Source: CAZTHK01 sp964613215 (GTDB lineage: Bacteria > Krumholzibacteriota > Krumholzibacteriia > Krumholzibacteriales > CAZTHK01). From it: DNA of 64,000 nucleotides. Below are positions 46,398-55,961 of the stretch, one piece after another; the stretch's first letter is position 1, and each line of letters begins with the position of its first letter. Made by a program: the position numbers and the translations under genes. The DNA lies in NCBI GenBank assembly GCA_964613215.1, contig CAZTHK010000009.1:62001-126000 (forward strand), in the 5' to 3' direction. Under the pieces are notes generated by a model that saw nothing but the letters and a program-made list of their open reading frames with translations, did no database searches and was not told the origin of the DNA.

Positions 46398-46718
46398 TTG
46401 AAAGAGATAGTAGAAAAGATCATAACTGCCGAAAAGGAAGTAAGCCGGGAGATAGAGAAAGCCCAGAATGAAGCCAGTGATATCATCAACCAGGCTGAGC
46501 AGGAAGCCCGAAAGATAAATGAACAGGGCAGGAAGAAAGCTGTGGAGAGGTCTCAGGAGATAAGGGATGAGATGAAGAAGGAGGCTGAGGAAGAGAGGAG
46601 GCGGAGGGTGGCCGAAGTAAAGAAGAGCAGTGAGGATCTCATATCATCCGGAGAGGAAGAGATCCGGGAGGCGGTTTCTGATATAACCGCCATGATAACG
46701 GCCGGGAATGACCGGTGA
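46398..46718 (+). CDS. V/A-type ATPase peripheral-stalk subunit G/H
   Basis: This 106-residue protein is a nearly continuous charged coiled coil (EKEVSREIEKAQNEASDIINQAEQEA in parts, through AEEERRRRVAEVKK), as in the G (H) subunit that pairs with subunit E in the peripheral stalk. TTG 46398 has AGAGGT about 10 bases upstream and sits about 48 bases after the predicted transcription start. ATG 46356 (adding 14 residues) is in frame but would be only about 6 bases into the transcript. It opens the V-ATPase operon; a 111-base gap separates it from subunit C. Confidence 0.8.
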   Translation: MKEIVEKIITAEKEVSREIEKAQNEASDIINQAEQEARKINEQGRKKAVERSQEIRDEMKKEAEEERRRRVAEVKKSSEDLISSGEEEIREAVSDITAMITAGNDR

Positions 46719-46829
46719 TTCCCTCCACGGATAGGTGATAATTTTTCCGGCGGTCGGGCCGGCAGTAATATTCTTATTTTCATGCCAGAATGTTTGGGAG
46801 GGAGTTGTTTTTAAGGGATTGCCAGAAGG

Positions 46830-47891
46830 ATGATTTTTAAACCGGTAAAGAAATACTCCCTGGTTAATGCCAAGGTAAGGGCCCGTTTGAGCACCCTGCT
46901 GGGGAATAAAGAAATCATGGATCTTGTACAGGCGGGCGATCTGTCGGAGTTCTATGCCGCCATGTCCAGTACGGTGTATGAAGATATATTCTCCTCTCCC
47001 CGGCTTAAATTCGATCCCAGGATAGGGGAGAAGATGCTCCTGGAGAAGGAGATAAGCTGGCATATAGAACTTACCCGGGATCTCCGCGGACCGGAGAGGG
47101 AGCTGGTGGAACATTTTCTTCAGAGATACGAAATAGAGAATCTGAAGACCGCCCTGCGAATCAGAGAGAGGGAACGGGGGGAGGAAGAGATGAAATACCT
47201 GGTAGATAACGGGTTGCCCCACCGGCTTGATTATATGAAGATATCGCAGTGCCCCAGCATGGAGGAGGTTATACCGCTGCTGTCCGGGACTCCATATCAG
47301 GTATCGGTAGAGAGAGCATATCCGGAATATCAGGAACGGGAGACTCTTTTCCCCGTGGAGGTGGAGCTGGAGCTGGATTTTTTCAGAGAGCTGAACCAGA
47401 AAATCGAGTCCCTGGACAGGAGAGACCGTAAACCTGCCCGCAAGCTGATGGGGCTGGAGATAGACCGGAAGAACATCTCCTGGCTGATAAGGTTGAGGTT
47501 CTACTATGATTTTCCGGTGGGAAGCCTGATGCATTACAATATACCCGGTGGGCTGAGCCTTACCAGGGAGAGGTTGAGGGAGGCATTCGCTTCCGAAACA
47601 ATTTACGGAGTGCTTACCGGGGCCATGGAGAAATCATTTCCCCGGGGTGCCAGTTTCATTTCCAGGGGGGAGGAGCTGGGTCGGTTGTATCTGATGGAGA
47701 TTATACTGTGGAATTATCTGCTGGTGGAGGCAAGAAAGACCCTGGGAGGATTTCCATTTACCATCGGGACCGTTCTGGCATATCTGATACTGAAGAGAAC
47801 CGAGGTAAGAAATATTATTACCATTCTGAACGGCAAGGTATACGGGATGGAGGGCGGGGACATTGAGGGTCACCTGAGAGGAGCTTTTTAG
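46830..47891 (+). CDS. atpC: V/A-type ATP synthase subunit C
   Basis: Subunit C (353 residues), also called subunit d in eukaryotes, is the socket that joins the central stalk to the membrane ring. It is all-helical; the family's N-terminal NAKVRAR and C-terminal KRTEVRNIITILNGKVYGM are present. The start ATG has AGAAGG upstream. Its 9-base spacing to subunit I and its place after the stalk gene agree with V/A operons. Confidence 0.88.
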   Translation: MIFKPVKKYSLVNAKVRARLSTLLGNKEIMDLVQAGDLSEFYAAMSSTVYEDIFSSPRLKFDPRIGEKMLLEKEISWHIELTRDLRGPERELVEHFLQRYEIENLKTALRIRERERGEEEMKYLVDNGLPHRLDYMKISQCPSMEEVIPLLSGTPYQVSVERAYPEYQERETLFPVEVELELDFFRELNQKIESLDRRDRKPARKLMGLEIDRKNISWLIRLRFYYDFPVGSLMHYNIPGGLSLTRERLREAFASETIYGVLTGAMEKSFPRGASFISRGEELGRLYLMEIILWNYLLVEARKTLGGFPFTIGTVLAYLILKRTEVRNIITILNGKVYGMEGGDIEGHLRGAF

Positions 47892-47900
47892 GAGGCGTGA

Positions 47901-49889
47901 ATGTTTACCCCTGAAAAGATGCATCAGATAAATGTAGTGGTTTTCGAAACCGAAGTGGATGCGGTAGCCAGAACGGTTCTGCGGCTGGGGCTTCTTCACC
48001 TGGTTCAGCTGGATGACTCTGGTGAATGGGCCGGTGAGCTGGATCAGGTCAGAATGGACAAACTGGGATCCAGGATAGAAGGGGTGAGAGCCCGGGTGTC
48101 CGGGCTGATGAAGAATCTGGGTATCAGGGAGTTGCCCAGGGAGAAGAAGGAATACTCTCCACCGGAGGTTACACCGGATTTAATAAGCGAAGTGGAGAGG
48201 GATATCTCCACTCTGGAGGACCGCCTTGAAACCATCCGGCAGAGGGAAGACCAGCTCTACAACCGCCGGGAGAAGCTGGAGGGTATGCTGACGGAATTTG
48301 CACCCCTGTCAGATCTGAGGGTCCCCGTTTCGGAATCACCCTATACCTTTCTGCTGATGCGTTACGGTGAGGTTGAGCGGGAGAACCTGGACTACATCAG
48401 AGATAAGATTTCTTCCCTCTCCGCTGTGCTTCTCACCCTCTCCAGTGAGGGGGAGAGGGAAGTAGTGCTCCTGGTCGGTTTGAAGTCCGACCGTCTCAAA
48501 TTGAAGCGGATACTCAGGGAGGCGGCTTTCCGGGAGATGGAGATTCCGGAGAAGGCGAAAGAAACCGCCCCTGCCACCGATGAGTTGAAGGATAAGATAG
48601 AACAAATCGACGGACAGCTTTCGGAAGTTTCAAAAGAAATTAATGAACTTAAAGAAAAGAATACCACCAGGCTGCTGGAGTGGCACCGGGCTCTTACCGC
48701 CGCCCACCTGCTGATGAAGGTGAAGGGCTACCTTAAGAAAACCCGCAAGACTTATGTTCTTTCCGGATGGATACCAAGCAACAAGAGGAAGCTGGTGGAA
48801 AAGGAGATACTGAGAGAAGCCAGGGGTAGGGCCATAATTGAAGTTATCCCGCCGGCTGAGATCACCGGATACCGGCGGGGCAAACTGAAAGTGCCGGTAC
48901 TGCTGAAACATCCGCGGTTTTTCAGACCCTTTCAGATGCTGGTGTCCAGCTTTGGAACCCCCGGCTACAGGCTTATCGATCCCACCCCGGTGGTGGCTAT
49001 AAGTTTTATGGTCATGTTCGGGATGATGTTCGGGGATATCGGACACGGAGTCGTTCTGGCTGTGCTGGGATACCTGCTCGGTTTCAGGGGTACCTCCGGG
49101 AACGAAGGGAAGGTTCTGGCAGGCAGGCTGGCTTTCTATTGCGGACTTTCTTCCATACTGTTCGGTTTTATGTTCGGGAGCATCTTCGGGGTGGAGGATC
49201 TGATCCCCCATATCTGGATGAAACCGATGAACAATGTGCTCTATTTCTTCAAGGTGGCGCTATACTTCGGAATAGCCATGATTACCCTGGGGATAATATT
49301 CAACCTGGTCAACGCCGTCAGGACCAGGAACATCCGGGAGGCGCTGTTCGGCCAGTCGGGTCTGGTGAGTGCGGTAATTTACTGGGTAGGGGTGGGTGTG
49401 GTATCGGTTTTTCTGGCCAACAGATCGATACCGGTCATTTTACTCGTTTTCGCCCTGGGTATTCCAGTGCTGTTACTGTTCCTCCGGGAGCCCATCATGG
49501 CCCTGATTCAACATCGCCATGTGTCATTCAGCGGTGGTGTGTTGACCTATCTTATGGAGACTGTGATAGAGGTGATGGAAATAGTGACCGGGTACCTGGG
49601 CAATACGGTATCATTTATCCGTGTGGCTGCATTCTCCCTGGCTCATGTGGGATTGTTCATTGCGGTTTTCAGCATGGCCGACATGGTACGGGGCAAGAGC
49701 GGGGGAATAGTATACTGGTCACTGATTATGCTGGTGGGCAATATTGTTATAATAGGCCTGGAGGGCCTGGTGGTTACTATTCAGGCCATTCGTCTGGAGT
49801 ATTATGAATTTTTCGGCAAGTTCTTCGTAGGTGGCGGAGAAAGCTATAAACCGATTGGTCTGGGAGGAAGTCCCGATCATCAAGAATGA
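47901..49889 (+). CDS. atpI: V/A-type ATP synthase subunit I (membrane stator, a-subunit equivalent)
   Basis: Subunit I (662 residues) forms the ion half-channels and anchors the stator. The N-terminal half (about 1-340) is cytoplasmic with two coiled-coil arms. The C-terminal half has about 7-8 membrane helices starting near PTPVVAISFMVMFGMMFGDIGHG (read in parts, about 358 on), and it ends with the conserved ALIY-like region, IRLEYYEFFGKFF. GGAGGCG precedes the ATG. The K subunit follows after 15 bases. Confidence 0.93.
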   Translation: MFTPEKMHQINVVVFETEVDAVARTVLRLGLLHLVQLDDSGEWAGELDQVRMDKLGSRIEGVRARVSGLMKNLGIRELPREKKEYSPPEVTPDLISEVERDISTLEDRLETIRQREDQLYNRREKLEGMLTEFAPLSDLRVPVSESPYTFLLMRYGEVERENLDYIRDKISSLSAVLLTLSSEGEREVVLLVGLKSDRLKLKRILREAAFREMEIPEKAKETAPATDELKDKIEQIDGQLSEVSKEINELKEKNTTRLLEWHRALTAAHLLMKVKGYLKKTRKTYVLSGWIPSNKRKLVEKEILREARGRAIIEVIPPAEITGYRRGKLKVPVLLKHPRFFRPFQMLVSSFGTPGYRLIDPTPVVAISFMVMFGMMFGDIGHGVVLAVLGYLLGFRGTSGNEGKVLAGRLAFYCGLSSILFGFMFGSIFGVEDLIPHIWMKPMNNVLYFFKVALYFGIAMITLGIIFNLVNAVRTRNIREALFGQSGLVSAVIYWVGVGVVSVFLANRSIPVILLVFALGIPVLLLFLREPIMALIQHRHVSFSGGVLTYLMETVIEVMEIVTGYLGNTVSFIRVAAFSLAHVGLFIAVFSMADMVRGKSGGIVYWSLIMLVGNIVIIGLEGLVVTIQAIRLEYYEFFGKFFVGGGESYKPIGLGGSPDHQE

Positions 49890-49904
49890 AAGGAGAGGCA
49901 AGGA

Positions 49905-50309
49905 ATGTCACAGCAGTTGAATCGGAGAAGAAGGATGAAGAGGTGGATAACCATTTCATCAACCGCTGTATTTTCTGCTGTAGTTCTGGTGCTGGTGATA
50001 ACTCTGATAAGTACCGCTGTCAGGGTTCATGGCCGGCAGACCGGGGCAGAAGAGGCCACTCAGGCGGTGACTGAATATTCTCCCCAGAGAGCCAGGGTGA
50101 CCATGTGGGGTTTTGCAGCAGCGGCTTTTTCCACCGCGGTGGGAAGTGTGGGTGCTGGTATAGCTGTTGCCTATGTTGGTTCGGCAGCCCTGGGAGCCAT
50201 CGGGGAGAAACCGGAACTGGCAGCCAGAGCGCTTATTTATGTCGGACTGGCCGAGGGAATCGCTATCTACGGATTGATTATTTCCATTATGATTCTTACC
50301 CGGTTGTAG
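49905..50309 (+). CDS. atpK: V/A-type ATP synthase subunit K (proteolipid ring)
   Basis: This 134-residue ring subunit has one ordinary two-helix hairpin (about 67-98 and 107-132) with the ion-binding carboxylate Glu 117 in GLAEGIAIYGL. An additional N-terminal helix (about 14-38, ITISSTAVFSAVVLVLVITLIS) could be a cleaved leader or a third membrane span; a leader is known for the Thermus ring subunit. The N-helix lacks the Gln usually involved in Na+ binding, and Glu 117 is followed by Gly rather than Ser/Thr, so proton coupling is more likely. The start ATG has GAGAGG upstream. Confidence 0.88.
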   Translation: MSQQLNRRRRMKRWITISSTAVFSAVVLVLVITLISTAVRVHGRQTGAEEATQAVTEYSPQRARVTMWGFAAAAFSTAVGSVGAGIAVAYVGSAALGAIGEKPELAARALIYVGLAEGIAIYGLIISIMILTRL

Positions 50310-50522
50310 AAAATTTGAGATTATTCAGCAGGGTATCTGCTATCCCTGCCGGCATAACCGGATGTGCGGTCAGACAGTGATGATTATGAAATAAGCATGG
50401 TTATTATTTGTTAAATAAATATTTTGGTGTTAAGTTGGAGTTCAATTGGTTATTCGAAGCTGTGTTGGGGAGGCCGGGTGGTAATATTGATTCAGTCGCC
50501 TGACGGGAGTGATTGCAGGTAA

Positions 50523-50828
50523 ATGAAATTTTTCGTTATTGCGGATGAACATACCGTTACCGGTTTTAAGCTGGTGGGTCTGGAGGGTGAAGTGGTGGAA
50601 TCGGATGATGAAGCCAGGGAAGCTCTGGGAAGAGCATTTGAATCCGGAGATATCGGAATTATCATCATTACTGAAAAGATAGCTGCTTCCATACGTCAGG
50701 AGGTGGAAAAATTCACCTTCGGTCAGGCCTTTCCTCTCATTATAGAGATCCCCGACAGGGAAGGTCCCATGGAGGGGAGGGTATCCATCCGTGAAATGGT
50801 CCGTTCTGCGGTGGGGGTGAAGATATAG
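50523..50828 (+). CDS. atpF: V/A-type ATP synthase subunit F
   Basis: Subunit F (101 residues) is part of the central rotor. It begins FFVIADEHTVTGFKLVGLEG and has the internal IGIIIITEKIA of the family. A 213-base gap precedes it, the largest inside the operon; it is A/T-rich but shows no strong promoter or terminator. The subunit E gene follows after 32 bases. Confidence 0.9.
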   Translation: MKFFVIADEHTVTGFKLVGLEGEVVESDDEAREALGRAFESGDIGIIIITEKIAASIRQEVEKFTFGQAFPLIIEIPDREGPMEGRVSIREMVRSAVGVKI

Positions 50829-50860
50829 GCTCACCCGTTCAGTCAGCAGGGAGTTGAGAT

Positions 50861-51502
50861 TTGGTTGACAGAAAATCTGTAGAAGATATTTGCCAGCGGA
50901 TAAGGAAGGATGGCAGGAAGGAGATAGATTCAATCCTGGATAAGGCCGGGCGTACCGCCGCTAGTATCGTTGAGAAGGCAGGGAAAGAGGCTGAACAGGT
51001 CGCTGAAGAGATTGTCCGGGAGGGTAAGAATAAGGGTGAATCCGCCCGGCGTAGGATACTGTCCAGTGTAAACATAGAGGTTAAGCGAACCAGCCTTAAG
51101 GCCAGGGAAGAGGTGATATCCGAGGTTAACAGAAGGGTGAAGAGGAGACTCGCTGAAATAAGGGAGGAGGATAGATACAGCGCCATATTGCTGAAATTAA
51201 GCAGGGAGGCAATTAACTCCCTGGAGGGGAGAAGCTTTGTGGTTTACCTGGACCGGCGGGATATTGACCTCTTCAACCGGAGTGTCCTGGACGGGCTGAG
51301 GGAGATGGAAGGTAGAGAAGGGGAACCCGCAGAGATAGAAGCCAGGCCCCTGGAGGGTGGTACCGCAGGGGGGGTCAAGGTGGGGGTCCCCAGGGGAAAT
51401 GTAATATTCGACAACACCTTCGAGGGGCGTATGTACCGTATGCGGGAAGATATAAGAAATGTAATATTCCAACGGATCTTCGCCAAAAAAGGAGAGAAGT
51501 AA
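50861..51502 (+). CDS. atpE: V/A-type ATP synthase subunit E
   Basis: Subunit E (213 residues) forms the peripheral stalk with subunit G/H. The N-terminal 100 residues are a long charged coiled coil and the C-terminal part is the globular head (GGVKVGVPRGNVIFDNTFEGRM read in parts). The TTG start at 50861 has GGGAG 8 bases upstream and gives the family's usual length; an ATG would not be available in frame until much later. It is 4 bases ahead of subunit A. Confidence 0.88.
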   Translation: MVDRKSVEDICQRIRKDGRKEIDSILDKAGRTAASIVEKAGKEAEQVAEEIVREGKNKGESARRRILSSVNIEVKRTSLKAREEVISEVNRRVKRRLAEIREEDRYSAILLKLSREAINSLEGRSFVVYLDRRDIDLFNRSVLDGLREMEGREGEPAEIEARPLEGGTAGGVKVGVPRGNVIFDNTFEGRMYRMREDIRNVIFQRIFAKKGEK

Positions 51503-51506
51503 TAGA

Positions 51507-53279
51507 GTGGTGCTTGAGATAATTGGAAAGGTGGATAAGGTTATCGGGCCGGTAGTCCGGGCGAGGGGGGTCAAGAATGCCAGGATGCTGGACCTGGTGG
51601 AGGTAGGGGACAATCACCTGGTAGGAGAGATAGTTAAACTGGTGGATGAGGAGGCCAGCATTCAGGTGTACGAGGACACCACCGGATTAACCCCCGGCAC
51701 CGATATATACAGTGCCGGCGAGCCGCTGTCGGTAGAACTGGGGCCCGGATTACTGGGAACCATATACGATGGTATTCAGAGGCCTCTGGAGGAGATTCGT
51801 GACAGAACCAACCAGTATATCCAGAGGGGAATTCATGTAGCCTCCATAGACAGGCAGAGGGAGTGGGACTTCAAGCCGGTAATTAAGGTGGGAGATGAGG
51901 TGGAGGGTGGAGAGGTAGTGGGCACCATCCAGGAGAGCGGTCTGATCGAACACCGTGTGCTGATCAGCCCGGAGACAGGGGGAAGGGTGAGCTGGGTAGC
52001 TGAAGCAGGATCTTACAATGCGGAGCAGACGGTGGCAAGGGTGGAAGATCCATCCGGCAGGGAGATTGAGGTCAGGATGATTCAGCGGTGGCCGGTAAGG
52101 ATTGGCCGCCCCCTGAAGAAGAGGCTTCCGCTTCATATGCCGCTTATTACCGGTCAGAGGGTGGTGGATACATTGTTCCCCGTAGCCAAGGGAGGGACCG
52201 TGGTGGTGCCGGGAGGATTCGGTACCGGAAAAACCATGCTCCAGCATGCCCTTTCAAAGTGGAGTGATGCAGATATCATAGTCTATATCGGCTGTGGCGA
52301 GCGGGGGAATGAGATGACCGATGTTCTAAAGGAGTTTCCCCGGCTGATAGATCCCCGTACCCAGAGGCCGATTATGGAGAGAACGGTATTGATAGCCAAT
52401 ACTTCCAATATGCCTGTGGCCGCCCGGGAAGCCTCCATATATACCGGTATTACAATTGCAGAGTATTACCGGGACCAGGGCTACCATGTAGCCATCATGG
52501 CAGATTCCACCTCCAGGTGGGCGGAGGCTCTCAGAGAGTTGTCCGGCCGGATGGAGGAGATGCCGGCGGATGAAGGATTTCCCGCCTATCTGCCCACCCG
52601 GCTGGCGGGGTTCTATGAGAGGGGCGGCATAGGCGAGACTCTTTGCGGAAGGGAAGGTTCTATCAGTGTAGTGGGCAGTGTATCACCTCCCGGGGGTGAT
52701 TTTTCCGAGCCGGTAACCCAGCATACCAAAAGGTTCGTCGGCTGCCTGTGGGCCCTGGACAGGAAGCTGGCCAATGCCCGCCACTATCCCGCCATCTCCT
52801 GGCTGGACAGCTACAGCGAGTATATAGATTCAATCAGCGACTGGTGGCAGGAGCGATCCGGGGGAGAGTGGTTGAAGCTGAGAAGGAAGATAATGGACCT
52901 GCTTCAGCAGGAGGGAAAGCTGCAGCAGGTGGTCAAGCTGGTAGGGCCGGATGTTTTGCCGGATACCCAGAGGATAGTTCTGGAAACCTGTATCATGTTC
53001 AAGAACGCTTTCCTGCAGCAGAACAGTTTCGACCCGGTGGATATGTACTGCTCCCCGGACAAACAGATGAAACTGCTTAAAGTTATCTTGATGTTCTATG
53101 AACTGGGTCTGGAGAATATCAAGAAGGGGGCCAACATACACCAGTTCAAGAAACTGGATGTATACTCCGCCATCATGCGGGTCAAATTCTCCGTGCCCAA
53201 TGATGAGATAGAAAAGATCGATCAGATAGCCGAGAGGCTGAGGAGTTCCATGCAGCGTATTTCAGAGATGTATGAGTGA
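51507..53279 (+). CDS. atpA: V/A-type ATP synthase catalytic subunit A
   Basis: This catalytic subunit (590 residues) has the P-loop GGFGTGKT at 236-243 and the family's non-homologous insertion (about 115-190). Further motifs are GCGERGNEM, ADSTSRWAEALRE and GSVSPPGGDFSEPVT, the last typical of V/A rather than F types. The start is one of two adjacent GTG codons (51507 or 51510), after AGGAGAG. It should synthesise or hydrolyse ATP at the A/B interface. It follows subunit E closely and precedes subunit B. Confidence 0.97.
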   Translation: MVLEIIGKVDKVIGPVVRARGVKNARMLDLVEVGDNHLVGEIVKLVDEEASIQVYEDTTGLTPGTDIYSAGEPLSVELGPGLLGTIYDGIQRPLEEIRDRTNQYIQRGIHVASIDRQREWDFKPVIKVGDEVEGGEVVGTIQESGLIEHRVLISPETGGRVSWVAEAGSYNAEQTVARVEDPSGREIEVRMIQRWPVRIGRPLKKRLPLHMPLITGQRVVDTLFPVAKGGTVVVPGGFGTGKTMLQHALSKWSDADIIVYIGCGERGNEMTDVLKEFPRLIDPRTQRPIMERTVLIANTSNMPVAAREASIYTGITIAEYYRDQGYHVAIMADSTSRWAEALRELSGRMEEMPADEGFPAYLPTRLAGFYERGGIGETLCGREGSISVVGSVSPPGGDFSEPVTQHTKRFVGCLWALDRKLANARHYPAISWLDSYSEYIDSISDWWQERSGGEWLKLRRKIMDLLQQEGKLQQVVKLVGPDVLPDTQRIVLETCIMFKNAFLQQNSFDPVDMYCSPDKQMKLLKVILMFYELGLENIKKGANIHQFKKLDVYSAIMRVKFSVPNDEIEKIDQIAERLRSSMQRISEMYE

Positions 53280-53293
53280 GAGATGGTAGTGAA

Positions 53294-54685
53294 ATGACCG
53301 AACAGAAACTTTTCCGGGGGAGGGAATACATTGGAATCAAGGAGATATCAGGTCCCCTGGTAATGGTAGAGGGTATTCATAATGTAGGCTACAACGAACT
53401 GGCCGAAGTGGTGGATCCGGATGGCAGGGTGAGACTGGGCATGATACTGGAGAGCAGTGAAGGAGCTGCGGTTATCCAGGTCTTCGAGGGGACTTATGGT
53501 CTCTCTTTGCCGGATACCCGGGTAAGGTTCAGGGGAGAGCCCCTGATGTTCGGAGTAAGCGAGGAGATTCTGGGCAGGGTGTTCAACGGACTGGGAAAGC
53601 CCATCGATGACGGGCCTCCTCCCAGGTCGGACAGGGCGGCGGATATTAACGGCCTTCCCATAAATCCCACCGCCAGGGAGTATCCCAGCAAGTTCATCCA
53701 GACCGGCATATCGGCCATAGATGGCATGAACACACTGGTGCGGGGTCAGAAGCTGCCCATATTCTCCGGCACCGGCCTGCCCCATAATAACATTGTGGCT
53801 CAGATTACCAGGCAGGCCAGGATCGTGGGAGAGGAGACGGAATTCGCCATCGTATTCGCTGCCATGGGGATCAAACATGATATTGCCAGATTCTTTATCA
53901 CTAACTTCGAGGATTCCGGGGTTCTGGAGAATGTGGTGCTTTTCCTGAATCTTGCCGATGATCCTTCGGTGGAGAGGCTGGTTACTCCCAGAACCGCTCT
54001 TACCGCCGCCGAGCATCTGGCCTTCGACCTGAATATGCATGTTCTTGTTATATTAACCGATATGACCAACTATTGCGAATCACTCCGTGAGATCTCCACG
54101 GTCAGGGAGGAGATACCCAGCAGGAAAGGATATCCTGGATACCTGTACAGTGACCTGTCCAGCATATACGAGAGGGCCGGTATGATAACCGGGGTAAAGG
54201 GTTCCATTACTCAGATGCCCCTGCTGACCATGCCCAATGACGATATATCACATCCCGTTCCGGACCTTTCCGGGTATATCACCGAGGGGCAGATAGTGCT
54301 GGAGAGGGATCTGAATCACCGTAATATCTATCCGCCCATAGCGGGTCTTCCCTCTCTCTCCCGTCTGATGAAGGATGGTATAGGGGAGGGAATGACCAGA
54401 GAGGACCACTCTCACATAGCCAGTCAGCTGTTTGCGGCATACTCCCATGTAAAGGATGTCAGGGCTCTGGCGGCAGTGATAGGTGAGGAGGAGCTGACAC
54501 CCCTGGATAAGGTGTACATGGAGTTCGGCAATAAGTTTGAACAGGAATTCCTGTCCCAGGGTGAGTACGAGGACCGGGATGTAATAACCACTCTGGATAT
54601 TGGATGGGAGGTTATATCACATTTGCCCAGGGAGGAGCTCCACAGGATAACCGAAGAGGAACTTGATAAATATTACGGCGGGTAG
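53294..54685 (+). CDS. atpB: V/A-type ATP synthase regulatory subunit B
   Basis: Subunit B (463 residues) pairs with A and lacks a functional P-loop, having GTGLPHNNIVAQI there instead. Other family motifs are NLADDPSVERLVTPR, TDMTNYCESLREI and GYPGYLYSDLSSIYERAG (read in parts). I prefer ATG 53294; a GTG at 53276 overlaps the end of subunit A and would add 6 residues. It is followed by subunit D after 44 bases. Confidence 0.97.
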   Translation: MTEQKLFRGREYIGIKEISGPLVMVEGIHNVGYNELAEVVDPDGRVRLGMILESSEGAAVIQVFEGTYGLSLPDTRVRFRGEPLMFGVSEEILGRVFNGLGKPIDDGPPPRSDRAADINGLPINPTAREYPSKFIQTGISAIDGMNTLVRGQKLPIFSGTGLPHNNIVAQITRQARIVGEETEFAIVFAAMGIKHDIARFFITNFEDSGVLENVVLFLNLADDPSVERLVTPRTALTAAEHLAFDLNMHVLVILTDMTNYCESLREISTVREEIPSRKGYPGYLYSDLSSIYERAGMITGVKGSITQMPLLTMPNDDISHPVPDLSGYITEGQIVLERDLNHRNIYPPIAGLPSLSRLMKDGIGEGMTREDHSHIASQLFAAYSHVKDVRALAAVIGEEELTPLDKVYMEFGNKFEQEFLSQGEYEDRDVITTLDIGWEVISHLPREELHRITEEELDKYYGG

Positions 54686-54729
54686 AGAATTCCGCCAAAG
54701 GGTAAATAACGGGAGAGGTGTAGAAGAAA

Positions 54730-55368
54730 ATGGCACGTTACCAGGTAGCTCCCACTAAGACCAATCTGATGAAGATAAGGAGAGAGCTCGGCTTTGCCCA
54801 GGAAGGATGGGAGCTGCTTGATCAGAAGCGCAAGATTCTGATCGTGGAACTGATGGGTCTGATGGACCGGGCGGTGGAGGCACAGCAGCAGGTAGAGTCG
54901 TTGCTGGAGGATGCATTCTCAGCTTTGGATCAGTCCATTCTGCGGGTGGGACAACGGAGAGTATCCATGATCTCCGCAGGGATCAATATTAAATCAGATA
55001 TTTCATTTTCGGAGAGAAGGGTGATGGGTGTTTCCCTTCCCCGGGTGAAGGTAGATTTCGAGGACAGATCACCCTACTTCGCGGAGTCGGAGAGCAGCAT
55101 ATGGATCGATGAAACCATAAAACATTTCCGGGAGGTGCTGGAATCGCTGGGTGGCCTGGCCGAAGCCAGAATATCGCTGATGAGATTGTCCCGCGAGGTA
55201 GCCAAGACTATAAGACGGGTGAATGCCCTGGAAAAAATATTCATTCCCGATTACAGGGAAACTTTGAAATTCATTGAAATGTCCATTGAGGAGGCGGAAA
55301 GGGAGACATTCTTTGTTCTAAAACTTATCAAGGATCGCCTCTCCAGGCGAAAAGGGGAAACCAGATGA
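54730..55368 (+). CDS. atpD: V/A-type ATP synthase subunit D
   Basis: Subunit D (212 residues) is the rotor shaft, equivalent to the gamma subunit. It is a long antiparallel helical pair; the family's VAPTKTNLMKIRRELGFAQEGWELLDQKR (read in parts) at the N-terminus and NALEKIFIPDYRETLKFI near the C-terminus are present. The start ATG has GGGAGAGG upstream. Its stop overlaps the next start (ATGA), tying the stress-protein gene to the operon. Confidence 0.94.
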   Translation: MARYQVAPTKTNLMKIRRELGFAQEGWELLDQKRKILIVELMGLMDRAVEAQQQVESLLEDAFSALDQSILRVGQRRVSMISAGINIKSDISFSERRVMGVSLPRVKVDFEDRSPYFAESESSIWIDETIKHFREVLESLGGLAEARISLMRLSREVAKTIRRVNALEKIFIPDYRETLKFIEMSIEEAERETFFVLKLIKDRLSRRKGETR

Positions 55369-55856
55369 GTGAGGTAAAGCCGTTTCAGAAAATACTATTA
55401 TACATAGACGGCAGCGATTCATCCATTACCGCTGCCCAGTTCGCCATCTCCATGGCCAAACAGTATGATTGCAGGCTGAAGGTGATATATGTGGTTAATG
55501 AAAATCTTCTCAACGAGCTGTTGAAGGCAAAGGTTTTCATCCAGATGGAAAAGACGGATTATGAACGTGACCTGGAGGAGGATGGGAAGCGTTATCTGGA
55601 TTATGTCAAGAAGCTGGCGGGGAACAAGGGATTGGATATAGAAATGGTTCTGAGAAAGGGAGTGGTACATGAAGAGGTGGCCCGTGAGGTGGAGGAGGAT
55701 GACAGCGATCTGCTGATCCAGGGAGAACTGGGGGAGGTTTTGAGCCTGAGGGATTCATTCTATGAGGAGGGGGAGAGAATCTTGAGGAAGGTCAAGTGTC
55801 CGGTTATGGTAGTAAGGGGAAGAGAAAAAATAGAGAAGGTCTACCAGGGTTTATAG
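55365..55856 (+). CDS. Universal stress protein (UspA family)
   Basis: This 163-residue Usp-fold protein has strand one ILLYIDGSDSSITAAQFAISMA (about 11-32), CRLKVIYVVNE, and the C-terminal CPVMVVRGRE. The ATP-binding GxxGxxxxS motif is incomplete (a GELGEVLSL stretch only), so nucleotide binding is uncertain. It is translationally coupled to subunit D (ATGA), an unusual link that suggests a regulatory or protective role for the ATPase. Confidence 0.82.
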   Translation: MSEVKPFQKILLYIDGSDSSITAAQFAISMAKQYDCRLKVIYVVNENLLNELLKAKVFIQMEKTDYERDLEEDGKRYLDYVKKLAGNKGLDIEMVLRKGVVHEEVAREVEEDDSDLLIQGELGEVLSLRDSFYEEGERILRKVKCPVMVVRGREKIEKVYQGL

Positions 55857-55961
55857 GCCGGGAAGGAATTTTTCTGAACATATACTTGCGACAGGCCATC
55901 ATGTTGATTATTTTCTGATGTATCAAAAACAGGCAGAAAGGCATCATAGAGGGAGAGACCG

